A DNA stretch of 26,581 bases. It comes from CAVXDP01 sp964562925 (GTDB taxonomy: Archaea > Thermoproteota > Bathyarchaeia > 40CM-2-53-6 > CAVXDP01). The stretch spans positions 1-26,581 of the forward strand of contig CAZLVF010000019.1 in assembly GCA_964562925.1 (NCBI GenBank). Direction: 5' to 3'. Shown piece by piece: positions 7,755 to 15,671 of the stretch. The stretch's first letter is position 1. The number at the start of each line of letters is the position of its first letter. The position numbers were made by a program, and so were the translations under genes. Under the pieces are notes generated by a model. The model was not told where the DNA came from, searched no databases, and saw only the letters and a list, made by a program, of their open reading frames with translations.

Positions 7755-9041
7755 ATGTCAAGTGAATCTTTCAAGATCAAATCTGTGAAGGCGAGAGAAA
7801 TTCTTGACTCTAGAGGCAACCCTACGTTACAGGTTGATGTCGTTTGTGAAAGCGGCGCCTTGGGGAGAGCTGATGTTCCGTCTGGGAGATCGAGGGGAAG
7901 CAACGAAGCCTTCGAGCTGAGGGATGGAGGCTCAAGATATGCTGGGAAAGGGGTTCTCAAAGCGATAAAGAATGTAAACGAGGTTATCGGACCAAAGCTG
8001 AAGGAGATGGATGTTCGAAACCAGAGAGAAATAGACCTGATGATGATAGAGCTCGATGGAACCGCAAATAAGTCTAAGCTCGGTGGAAACGCAATCGTCG
8101 GTGTATCTCTTGCTGTTGCGAAGGCTGGAGCAGATGCCCAAGATCTCCCACTCTACAAATACGTGGGCGGCGCCTACGCGCATATACTTCCCGTTCCTAT
8201 GATAATATTCATCAATGGAGGAAAGCTGGGCGCCACCGACCTAGACTTTCAAGAGTTCAACGCTATGCCGATCGGAGCCGAGAGCTTCTCCGAGGCTATA
8301 CGTCTGAGCGTAGAGGTCTACTATAAGCTAGGAGAACTCCTAGCGAAGCGGTCAAAGTATGCTTTGAATGTAGGCGATGAAGGAGCCTACTCGCCTCCGG
8401 GGGTAAGCGACCCGCATGAGGCTTTCGAAGCGTTACAAAGGGCGATAGAGGAGCTTGGCTATCGGGACAAGTTCATACTAGCGACAGACGCGGCTTCTAC
8501 ACATTTCTATAACGAGAAAACAGGCAAGTATCATCTAATGGGGAAAGAGTTCACCCGCGAGAAGCTCATGGACCTATATGAGGATCTTGTGAAGACCTTT
8601 CCACTTCGATCGATTGAAGACCCCTTCAACGAGAACGATGTAGCGGGTTTTGTTGAGATAACCAAGACGCTGGGAAACGTACAGATCATGGGAGACGACT
8701 TTTTTGTGACCAACGTAGGCCGCGTAAAGAAGGGAGTGGAGGCTGGCGCAGCCAACGCGGTCCTCTGGAAGGTTAACCAAGCAGGAACACTTACAGAGGC
8801 ATTGGACGTTGCAGAATACGCGGTGAGGCATCGATATAGCATAGTGGCCTCGGAGAGATCTGGACAGACAGAGGATTCTTGGCTGGCTGATCTAACCGTG
8901 GCGGTCGGCGCAGGTCAACTGAAGAATGGAGCTCCCTGCAGGAGCGAGAGAACCGCCCAATTCAACCAACTACTAAGGATAGAGGAGGAGCTCGGCCAGG
9001 CAGCAAGATACGCAGGAACGAACTATAGACATCCTTTCTAA
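7755..9041 (+). CDS. eno: Enolase-family protein with altered active-site histidines
   Basis: A 428-residue enolase superfamily protein. The frame reads as enolase throughout: AREILDSRGNPT, LDGTANKSKLGGNAIVGVSLA, NVGDEG, SIEDPF, GDDFFVTN, KVNQAGTLTEAL and RSERTAQFNQLLRIEEELG. Against yeast enolase, the metal ligands (Asp245, Glu288, Asp314), the general base Lys339, Glu167, Glu209, Arg368, Ser369 and Lys390 are kept. His159 is replaced by Leu158 (NGGKLGAT for NGGSHAGG), His373 by Glu367, and the Glu of SGET by Gln371 (SERSGQT). It may be a true but divergent phosphopyruvate hydratase or a paralogue acting on another substrate. ATG 7755 is preferred to GTG 7746. A CTTAAGAATA box lies at about 7708-7717. 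The glycerate kinase gene follows 150 bases downstream. Confidence 0.88.
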   Translation: MSSESFKIKSVKAREILDSRGNPTLQVDVVCESGALGRADVPSGRSRGSNEAFELRDGGSRYAGKGVLKAIKNVNEVIGPKLKEMDVRNQREIDLMMIELDGTANKSKLGGNAIVGVSLAVAKAGADAQDLPLYKYVGGAYAHILPVPMIIFINGGKLGATDLDFQEFNAMPIGAESFSEAIRLSVEVYYKLGELLAKRSKYALNVGDEGAYSPPGVSDPHEAFEALQRAIEELGYRDKFILATDAASTHFYNEKTGKYHLMGKEFTREKLMDLYEDLVKTFPLRSIEDPFNENDVAGFVEITKTLGNVQIMGDDFFVTNVGRVKKGVEAGAANAVLWKVNQAGTLTEALDVAEYAVRHRYSIVASERSGQTEDSWLADLTVAVGAGQLKNGAPCRSERTAQFNQLLRIEEELGQAARYAGTNYRHPF

Positions 9042-9191
9042 AAAAAGAGTAATGCAGGTCGATCGTCAGACGCTGCCTTTGAGCTCTACAAGAACTTTGA
9101 CTATCCAATCGATTAGAAAACGGGTTAGAGAAAATGATCTTACATAGTAGATCTCACGTAACACCAGATGTAGCCCAGCGCTAGATAGACA

Positions 9192-10553
9192 ATGATCAAG
9201 AATGTGGATCAGCTCGTATCCAAAGGCAACGTTCAGGGCAGAAAGACAGTGCTCGACGTCGTGGAACATGCTCTTGAACAGGTAAACTCCTATAACCTCG
9301 TTAAAGAGCTCGTCAAATTTCAAGAAGACCTCAGGATAGGATCACTGACTTACGACCTATCCAAAATTGACGAAGTATTTGTCGTTGGCGGAGGAAAACA
9401 GGTTACATTTGTGGCGGCAGCTCTCGAAGAAGTTTTGGGAGATAGGATTTCTGAAGGCCTTGTTGTCGAGAAGAGAGGTTGGGGGCGCAAGACCAACAGA
9501 ATCACGATGGTTGAGGGAGGGCATCCTCTGCCAGACAATGGAAGCGTGAAAGGGGCAAAGGAGATAGCAAGAATAGCCGAGAAGGCGGACGAGAACGACC
9601 TAGTAATAGTCTGCGTCACTGGAGGCTGCACATCTCTAATCACACTCCCTCCTAATGGGCTAACCCTTGAAGATGTTCGAGAAGTGTATAGCCTCCTGCT
9701 GAAATCAGGCGCGCCGATCGAAGATATGAACACCGTCAGAAAACATCTCTCTCGACTAGGAGGAGGAAAGCTGTCGATGCTGATACATCCAGCGGAGCTA
9801 GTCGGCTTAATAGCCATAGATGAGGTGGTGGGGCTTCCATGGGGACCGACAGTTCCAGATACAACGACTTTCTCGGACGCTGTGAATGTCTTGTTGAGAT
9901 ACGACCTTTGGGATAAGGTTCCAGAGCCTGCGAGGAAATGCCTTGAAAGAGCAGATCCCGTTGAAGAAACTCCTAAGAGAAGCGACTTTGAACGGGCCGG
10001 CGTGAGGATACACAACTTGGTTTTTGCGGAGAACAAGATGCTCTGTAGAGCCGCGGAAAAGAGGGCCGTCGAGCTTGGTTTGAATGCAGCCATAATTTCT
10101 ACACTCATAGAGGGAGAGGCTAGAGACGTAGCTGCAGTCTTGGTGGGCGTAGCGAAAGAGATTGAAAGAAACGATCGGCCTTTCAAAGCTCCATGTATAC
10201 TTATCGCTGGAGGAGAGACGACTGTGAATATCGTCGGGGAACCTGGAGAGGGAGGCCGCAATCAGGAGTTGGCATTAGCTGCAGCTTGGAGAATAGCTGG
10301 GAGCGAGAGAATAGTCTTAGCCTCGATAGGCACGGATGGAACTGACGGGCCAACCGACATAGCAGGAGCGATAGTTGACGGCTACACCTTGGACCGCGCC
10401 GGGAAGATGGGTATAAACCTTCCAGAGCGACTGAAAATGCATGATTCCTCGCCTATATTCAGAAAGCTAAGCGATGCCATATACACCGAAAACACTGGAA
10501 CAAACTTGATGGATCTTATGATAGTCTGTGTGGCAAAGCAGCCAAAAGACTAG
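9192..10553 (+). CDS. Glycerate 2-kinase-like protein (MOFRL family), divergent
   Basis: A 453-residue cytosolic protein of the GckA/TtuD type, which uses ATP to make 2-phosphoglycerate from glycerate, for example in non-phosphorylating sugar degradation. Family landmarks are EGGHPLPD (108-115), NTVRKHLSRLGGGKL (180-194), PGEGGRNQELAL (351-362) and GTDGTDGPTDIAGA (380-393). Two canonical segments are changed. The GGGSAL loop reads GGCTSL (144-149). The SDV-GDP...SGPTxPD loop is shortened to IDEVVGLPWGPTVPD (209-223), about five residues fewer. It follows the enolase gene on the same strand, whose substrate would be this enzyme's product. ATG 9192 is the first start of the open frame. Glycerate is the best guess for the substrate; another hydroxy-acid is possible. 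Confidence 0.85.
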   Translation: MIKNVDQLVSKGNVQGRKTVLDVVEHALEQVNSYNLVKELVKFQEDLRIGSLTYDLSKIDEVFVVGGGKQVTFVAAALEEVLGDRISEGLVVEKRGWGRKTNRITMVEGGHPLPDNGSVKGAKEIARIAEKADENDLVIVCVTGGCTSLITLPPNGLTLEDVREVYSLLLKSGAPIEDMNTVRKHLSRLGGGKLSMLIHPAELVGLIAIDEVVGLPWGPTVPDTTTFSDAVNVLLRYDLWDKVPEPARKCLERADPVEETPKRSDFERAGVRIHNLVFAENKMLCRAAEKRAVELGLNAAIISTLIEGEARDVAAVLVGVAKEIERNDRPFKAPCILIAGGETTVNIVGEPGEGGRNQELALAAAWRIAGSERIVLASIGTDGTDGPTDIAGAIVDGYTLDRAGKMGINLPERLKMHDSSPIFRKLSDAIYTENTGTNLMDLMIVCVAKQPKD

Positions 10554-10740
10554 ATCTCTACTAACGGTTGATGCTTAGTGCAAGCAAACTGCCAAAAGCA
10601 ACATGTATCTGTACCTCCTACTTAGAATATTTCTTCAAAGACGAAGCCGGTTACAGTGACTGTATGAGTTCTGTCACCATCAAAGTGTACACGGGTTACA
10701 GTCTGTTCTATCTTCTGAACACTGCGTTCCAAGCCGTAGG

Positions 10741-10748
10741 ATTTTATC
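10741..10748 (+). promoter_or_regulatory. TATA-like box before the DUF4349 gene
   Basis: ATTTTATC at 10741-10748 predicts transcription from about 10770, immediately before the ATG at 10773. The mRNA would be leaderless, or have a leader of about 12 bases if the ATG at 10782 is used. The 219 bases between the glycerate kinase and this gene hold no convincing gene. Confidence 0.4.
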
Positions 10749-10772
10749 ATTGATTCCGAACAAGTAGAACGG

Positions 10773-11615
10773 ATGGTAAAAATGTCTAAGAAAAAGATAG
10801 TGATAGTTTCATCTGCTGTAGTAGTGCTCATAGTAGCTTCATTTTTCGTCGGCACGCTCTACGCCCCATACGGTGGATACGTTGATTTAACCAGACCTCT
10901 TCTGCCAGAAATCGCTGAGGAAAGCGTTCTACCGACAACCTCGGTGCCTAAAGGCTTTGAAACCCCTCGAGAACGCATGGTAATCTACAACGCTTACCTA
11001 TCTCTTGAGACGCGCGAAATTCAAAGTATCTTGGATAAGGTTAGAAGTTTAGCTGAACGATATGGTGGATACGTTGCAGGTTCATCTCGCTCCACGTATG
11101 GCATGCAGGCTATCGCTGACATTACGATTAGAATTCCCAAGGACAAGTTCCATGCGGCTGTTCAAGAAATAGAAACCTACGGAAAGGTTCTCGATGAGAG
11201 TACGACAAGTGAGGACGTTATCGAACAGTATATCGACCTGAAAGCAAGATTGGAGAATCTTGAGAGGCAGGAGAAGAGACTTCATGACATACTTGAGATG
11301 GCTCGAACCGTGGAAGAAGTCCTCAACGTTGAGAGGGAGCTGGAAAGGGTTAGAGGTGAGATCGAGAGCCTTCAGGGTCAGGTAAACTACCTTGAGCGTA
11401 GCGTGGCTATGTCGGCTATTACGGTTCATTTGGTCGAGCCTCCGCCACCGTTTACACCGCCCGGTATGGATTGGGGTGAGACCCTCGAGACAGCCCTGAG
11501 AGGATTGTTTGCGGTGGTCCGCGGACTAGTGATTCTTGCAATAACGCTGATTCCATTCGCTATAATCGGTGTCCCAGTATACTATGTGTATAAGCTGAGG
11601 AAACGGAAGAAGTGA
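10773..11615 (+). CDS. DUF4349 membrane protein with coiled coil
   Basis: A 280-residue protein with an N-terminal membrane anchor (about residues 8-27, after MSKKK), an extracytoplasmic DUF4349 domain, and a C-terminal hydrophobic segment (about 248-272) followed by the basic tail KLRKRKK. DUF4349 landmarks are MVIYNAYLSLET, RYGGYVAGSS, IRIPKDKFHAAVQEIETYGKV, EDVIEQYIDLKARLENLERQE, and EVLNVERELERVRGEIESLQGQ. Residues 145-200 should form a coiled coil. Bacterial homologues are often lipoproteins, but here there is no Cys lipobox and the anchor is a plain helix. The function is unknown, probably envelope-associated. The start is ATG 10773 or ATG 10782; a GGATGGT precedes the second. It stands alone between the glycerate kinase and the Trp-rich gene. 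Confidence 0.88.
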   Translation: MVKMSKKKIVIVSSAVVVLIVASFFVGTLYAPYGGYVDLTRPLLPEIAEESVLPTTSVPKGFETPRERMVIYNAYLSLETREIQSILDKVRSLAERYGGYVAGSSRSTYGMQAIADITIRIPKDKFHAAVQEIETYGKVLDESTTSEDVIEQYIDLKARLENLERQEKRLHDILEMARTVEEVLNVERELERVRGEIESLQGQVNYLERSVAMSAITVHLVEPPPPFTPPGMDWGETLETALRGLFAVVRGLVILAITLIPFAIIGVPVYYVYKLRKRKK

Positions 11616-11730
11616 GAACGATACCCGACGTACGCGGCTAGAAAAGAGATATCAACAAACCTACGGGTTGGAGGCCGGTTCAAGGCCGCTAACACAACAA
11701 CATGTCAAAACCTAGCACGCGCCACGACCA

Positions 11731-11740
11731 TTTTTATATA
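11731..11740 (+). promoter_or_regulatory. Strong TATA box of the Trp/Tyr-rich gene
   Basis: TTTTTATATA is the best match to an archaeal box A in the window. It predicts transcription from about 11762 and a leader of about 35 bases before ATG 11797. The flanking GC-rich sequence makes it stand out. Confidence 0.6.
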
Positions 11741-11796
11741 GTATGGATTAAATACCTAGATATCCCAAATTCCTCGAATTGGCCGTGTGATTAGAC

Positions 11797-12120
11797 ATGC
11801 CCGTGTGGTATTATCCTTCTATAACGTGGTATCAGAGGACCTGGGAGACCGTGAAGTCGCAGGAATGGGAGAAGGTCTACCGCGGATGGCTTGAAACATA
11901 CCGGAGGATGATGCAATACCATCTCCAGTGGGGCACGCCTACCGGGCCTTATTGGGCGCCCATTCCAACTAGACCGTGGTGGGCAGATGGAGACTACTGG
12001 AGGCAGGTGAACGCAATGGTAGTTGGGCAACCTCCATACAACCCGGCCTATGCCATCGAGGCCTGGCATAACCCTAGGCATAGGCTCCTACCGCAGCAGA
12101 GACTACTACTCCCACCTTAA
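11797..12120 (+). CDS. Small Trp/Tyr/Pro-rich protein, unknown
   Basis: A 107-residue frame with 11 Trp, 10 Tyr and 14 Pro and no Cys. Trp residues recur at 4, 11, 16, 24, 31, 45, 53, 61, 62, 68 and 90. Residues 10-45 could form an amphipathic helix bearing Trp and Tyr on one face; 46-90 is an extended Pro/aromatic segment (PYWAPIPTRPWW, QPPYNPAY). There is no signal peptide. No family is recognised. A strong TATA box at 11731-11740 supports expression. The last residues (RHRLLPQQRLLLPP) differ in character, while the +1 frame there reads SYRSRDYYSHL, so a frameshift or sequencing error near 12075 is possible. Antisense frames carry no signal. Confidence 0.55.
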   Translation: MPVWYYPSITWYQRTWETVKSQEWEKVYRGWLETYRRMMQYHLQWGTPTGPYWAPIPTRPWWADGDYWRQVNAMVVGQPPYNPAYAIEAWHNPRHRLLPQQRLLLPP

Positions 12121-12432
12121 CATTCGAACGTCAATCGAATCCTTGGACTGTTGTCCAGATCGCTGAAAATTCTTTCACCGCAGCAAGGGCTTCGCTGCCG
12201 AATAACGTCGTTTCGTTTAGCGGCTGGATATAGGATCACTTAATCTAGTCTTGGAGATTCCGGACAAGTTTACGTTCCATCCTTCCGGCACAGCCCACGT
12301 CAATCATTACTGCACTACGTTAGACACTCGCCGAAGAGAAATTGCTACGCCATTTCTTCTTGTCCAAGAAAGCTTTGATCGATGGAGACAGCTACAAAGA
12401 AGATGTGATCAAAGTTACAATCGCTAGTTTTA
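12121..12432. other. Intergenic stretch without a recognisable gene
   Basis: There is no convincing open frame or tRNA in these 312 bases. A perfect 5-bp hairpin, TGGAC-TGTT-GTCCA, lies at 12144-12157, 23 bases after the Trp-rich stop. A weaker stem GCAGC/GCTGC spans 12180-12198. Either might mark the 3' end of the preceding transcript. There is no clear TATA box close to the alkyltransferase-like gene. Confidence 0.4.
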
Positions 12433-12942
12433 ATGCCATCTGATAGCGTCTGTAATCCACTTGGTGAGATTTTGTCGAGAAAAAAGAGTTGGTCTGAGAA
12501 ACTGAAGGATAGTAAGGACCTACCAAAAGTGGAAGTGATTTCACGCAAGATGACTAAAAGGTGGGGGACAGGTACCGTTGTGATTCCTGCTCCTATCGAG
12601 GTCGACGGGCTGATGAGGAAGGCCTCCCCTGGAAAGCTTATCACCATCAATCAGATAAGAGGCGCGCTGGCTAGGAAGCATAACGCGACTATCGGCTGCC
12701 CGCTAACCACAGGTATTTTTGCTTGGGTAGCTGCCAACGCGGCCGAGGAAGAAAGGCGACAGGGTAGGAGAGACATTACACCGTATTGGCGTACTCTCAA
12801 GAACGATGGCGTGATAAACGAGAAGTATCCTGGCGGAGTAGAGGCGCAGAAGAAGCTTTTGGAAGAGGAAGGACATACCATTATCCAAAAAGGCAACAAA
12901 CACATCGTTGTTGATTATGAGAAGCACTTGGCTAGAATATGA
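12433..12942 (+). CDS. Alkyltransferase-like protein (MGMT/Ogt C-domain family) lacking the acceptor Cys
   Basis: A 169-residue protein resembling the DNA-binding domain of O6-alkylguanine-DNA alkyltransferases: GKLITINQIRGALARKHN (68-84) is the helix-turn-helix start, then a helix, then TPYWRTLKNDG (116-126), then KYPGGVEAQKKLLEEEGH (131-148). The usual PCHR active-site motif is PYWR (117-120), so Tyr replaces the methyl-accepting Cys and Trp the His. Alkyltransferase-like proteins replace Cys by Trp or Ala, bind alkylated bases and pass them to excision repair. A similar sensing or non-repair role is inferred. ATG 12433 is used; a TTG at 12472 behind GGTGAG would give a start (LSRKKSWSEKL) close to where related proteins begin. 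Inserted residues before the motif make it longer than minimal ATLs. Confidence 0.75.
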   Translation: MPSDSVCNPLGEILSRKKSWSEKLKDSKDLPKVEVISRKMTKRWGTGTVVIPAPIEVDGLMRKASPGKLITINQIRGALARKHNATIGCPLTTGIFAWVAANAAEEERRQGRRDITPYWRTLKNDGVINEKYPGGVEAQKKLLEEEGHTIIQKGNKHIVVDYEKHLARI

Positions 12943-13272
12943 TTGAATAAACAAGATTAAGATCAATCAATCGTCAAGAATTCTAGGATGGTCCATTTCG
13001 CGGCGGGCAGACTGGCTTTTCGAAATTCTCCCAAGTGATCAATCCGCTAGTAAGACTTGTCTGCCAGAATGAAAGAGTCAGTCTAGTCATCTAGAACGCA
13101 ATCTTCTAGCTTCGGCCTCGCGTTAACCCGAACGTTCTTCGCACTGCAACCTCGATCTTGCGAACGGCTGTGTCGGTTCTCGGTCGTCAGGTCGTTGTTG
13201 AAAGCGAGGTAACTCTAATTTTTTAAACTGAAACGTGTCATAATGGTTTGTTGAACTAGCGAGGCAAGCGCG
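12943..13272. other. Intergenic stretch with the promoter of the wHTH/NrdD-like gene
   Basis: There is no gene in these 330 bases. A TATA-like TTTTTTAAA lies at 13219-13227, which predicts transcription from about 13250 and a leader of about 20 bases before TTG 13273. An inverted repeat GGCAGAC (13006-13012) / GTCTGCC (13059-13065) encloses 46 bases and may be structural or an operator; it is distant from the start. Confidence 0.4.
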
Positions 13273-15540
13273 TTGCAGTCGATAAGTAGAATGAGCGCAG
13301 AGGTCTTCGATGCAGCCTCAGCTCCAGTCCGCATGCAGATACTTAAGCTTCTGTCTTCCAGGGAACCGTTCGCATATACGGAGATAATGTCCTCTATAAA
13401 ACTCGATCCGATAAGGGACGCTGGAAAATTCGTCTACCACCTCAAGAGTCTCATGGAAGCCGACCTTATTGAAATGGACAGGGACACAAAGAAGTACTCC
13501 ATAACCGATCTTGGAAAGATGGTTGTCGGTTTCGGCAGAGATGTGGAGGAGTATGTAGCCGTTAAGAAGGGAAAGCTGCTAGTCCGAACATCACGTTTCT
13601 CTATAGAGGAGTTTGATAGAGACAAGATTTCAAACTCTCTTGTCCGCGAGGCAGGCGTCCCGCATGAGCTCGCACAGGAACTGGCGGCTGAGGCTGAAGA
13701 ACGTCTTCTCAGGTTTAGGACCAGATACCTTACGGCGCCTCTCATACGTGAGCTCTTAAACTCGATTCTCGTAGAGAGGAAGCTTGAAGATTACAGGCAT
13801 AAGCTGACAAGGCTCGGGATGCCGGTATATGATGTTACTCAACTCATTAGCGAGTCAAGCGACCGGCTGCTCGACGTGAATTCCGTCAAGGAGTCTGCTG
13901 GCTCCTCCGTCTTGGAAGAGTATGTACTTCTAAACGGTGTTACGCGAAACGTTGCAGACGCCCACCTATCAGGCCAGTTGCATCTCGGCTCTCTTGATGA
14001 TTGGGTCTTGAAACCTGAAGAGATCCAACACGATCTACGTTTCTTCTTTAAGAAGAAATCAGCAATCTCGAATCCCCCGAGCAGCTTCCAGCCCGGACTT
14101 GTCATAGTTCGAAAGCTATGCGACCTCTGTTCGGCTGAAGTGTCGAACGAACAGTCACTAGACATGTTCAACATATTCCTAGCTCCCTTCGTGAAGGGTA
14201 TAAAGAAGGTTAAGCTCTCTGAAACTTTCAGCGTCTTTTTTGAAGGGCTGAACAATTGGTTGATGTCCAACGTGTCGAGGCTTCCACTCTCTCTGGGGAT
14301 AGAGCTGACTGTTCCGAGCTTTCTCGAAAAGGTTGACGCGGTTGGGGTCGATGGAAAGGTTAGAGGAGTCTACGGAGATTTTGTCAGCGAAACAAGGCTC
14401 TTGGCAGAAGCTATCGTTGACGCCATCGAGAAGGTGGCTTCTCATACTCCGCTACTCAACCCACGGTTTCTGTTCAAGTTAAGGGCCGAGACGTTGAATG
14501 ATACAAGTCTGGAACCGCTATTGTCTGATATTCACAACTTGGCAGGAAGGTACGGGCTATCCAACTTTCTAGCCATCGAAGATGGTAGCAAGGTAGCCTA
14601 TACATCGAGCGGCTTGAGGCTTGGCGATGATTGGAAAAGAGACTGGCAGACCGACTGTCTTCGGACGGGAAACCTTGGGACACTGTTTCTCAACCTGCCT
14701 AGAATCGCGTACGAGGCGCATAGAGAAGACGACCTCTTTTTCGAGGCTCTCTTGGAAACTCTCAAGACAGCCGTAGAGGCTTTCAAGTCTAAGAAGACGG
14801 GCATCGGTGACAGAATGAAACAGGGCCTTCTTCCAGTCCTATCCAGCACTTTCGATGAGTCACCATACTTCTACGAGAGGAATGGGTCATACGCAATAAG
14901 CTACGTCGGCCTGAACGAGGCAGTTCAATATCATACTGAAGGCGAACTCTCAAAGGATGAGAAAGCGATGAAGTTTGCATCTGAAACGGTATCGAGAATA
15001 GTGCAAGAAGCGAGGTCTATGTCCGAGGAGCTTGAGATGCGGCTACAGGTCGCGCAGAGGCCGAGCGACGAAGCCGCGACTAGACTTGCCGAACTCGATG
15101 TGGAGAAGTATGGTCGGACCACCACCGTGGTCGAGGGTACGCGCAGTTATCCATGCTACACGGACCTTACAGCTCTGCCTGCCTCGACGAAGCTTCCTCT
15201 TCGAGACAGAGCAAGGATAGAGAGCAAGTTTCAGGCCGCAACTTCGGGGGGGCACCTTCTCCCAATCCATCTGACACCCAAGGAACACGATTCAAGAACT
15301 CTGCTCAAACTCACTAGAGAACTTCTCTCCGAGAAGATCATCTCTTTCGCTTACAGCAACATCTTCTCTTACTGTAGGAGTTGCAGAGACTATGTTGTAG
15401 GGGTTATCTCGAAATGCTCAAGATGCGAATCGACTGCGATCACTCACGTAGGGCGATCCTCAGCCACATATGAACCGTTCATGTTATGGCCCGAGGCAAA
15501 GAGGAGAACATACGATAAGCGAGTCTGCTATCCTTCCTAG
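13273..15540 (+). CDS. Winged-helix + ATP-cone + NrdD-like protein without glycyl-radical residues (predicted nucleotide-sensing regulator)
   Basis: A 755-residue fusion. Residues 6-95 are an ArsR-like winged helix (SAEVFDAASAPVRMQILKLL, then a YHLKSLMEADLIE recognition region and KYSITDLGK wing). Residues about 101-190 are an ATP-cone (VRTSRFSIEEFDRDKISNSL ... RHKLTRLGMPVYDV). Residues 205-755 follow anaerobic ribonucleotide reductase NrdD: AHLSGQLHLGSLDDW (230-244), LAPFVKG (303-309), RTGNLGTLFLNLPRIAYEA (464-482), and a zinc ribbon Cys701, 704, 715, 718. Active NrdD has a Cys before the HDLR segment; here it reads KPEEIQHDLR. The R-x-x-G-Y glycyl-radical loop reads GRSSATY (727-733), with no Gly. 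So a catalytically dead reductase fold is coupled to DNA binding. TTG 13273 has GAGG 8 bases upstream; ATG 13291 is the alternative. Confidence 0.82.
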   Translation: MQSISRMSAEVFDAASAPVRMQILKLLSSREPFAYTEIMSSIKLDPIRDAGKFVYHLKSLMEADLIEMDRDTKKYSITDLGKMVVGFGRDVEEYVAVKKGKLLVRTSRFSIEEFDRDKISNSLVREAGVPHELAQELAAEAEERLLRFRTRYLTAPLIRELLNSILVERKLEDYRHKLTRLGMPVYDVTQLISESSDRLLDVNSVKESAGSSVLEEYVLLNGVTRNVADAHLSGQLHLGSLDDWVLKPEEIQHDLRFFFKKKSAISNPPSSFQPGLVIVRKLCDLCSAEVSNEQSLDMFNIFLAPFVKGIKKVKLSETFSVFFEGLNNWLMSNVSRLPLSLGIELTVPSFLEKVDAVGVDGKVRGVYGDFVSETRLLAEAIVDAIEKVASHTPLLNPRFLFKLRAETLNDTSLEPLLSDIHNLAGRYGLSNFLAIEDGSKVAYTSSGLRLGDDWKRDWQTDCLRTGNLGTLFLNLPRIAYEAHREDDLFFEALLETLKTAVEAFKSKKTGIGDRMKQGLLPVLSSTFDESPYFYERNGSYAISYVGLNEAVQYHTEGELSKDEKAMKFASETVSRIVQEARSMSEELEMRLQVAQRPSDEAATRLAELDVEKYGRTTTVVEGTRSYPCYTDLTALPASTKLPLRDRARIESKFQAATSGGHLLPIHLTPKEHDSRTLLKLTRELLSEKIISFAYSNIFSYCRSCRDYVVGVISKCSRCESTAITHVGRSSATYEPFMLWPEAKRRTYDKRVCYPS

Positions 15541-15671
15541 TGCACATTGTTTTAGTCTCCAATTCTAGGTATCACTGGTTGACACTGGCAAGCGCATTAC
15601 CCTCGGGACGCCACCACTATCATCGTTAGGGCTCGCAGTCATCCTTGGAGATACGCTGTGCTTGTCGAAAG

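Noticed and set aside
9350..10261. A 303-codon open frame on the minus strand
   Set aside because: It lies wholly opposite the glycerate kinase gene, which is a recognisable family in the + frame; the antisense product is Ser/Thr/Pro-rich without any domain, typical of a shadow frame.
10568..10753. A 61-codon + strand frame between the glycerate kinase and the DUF4349 gene
   Set aside because: The start is a TTG without a ribosome site, the composition is unremarkable and the region holds the next gene's TATA box; chance is more likely.
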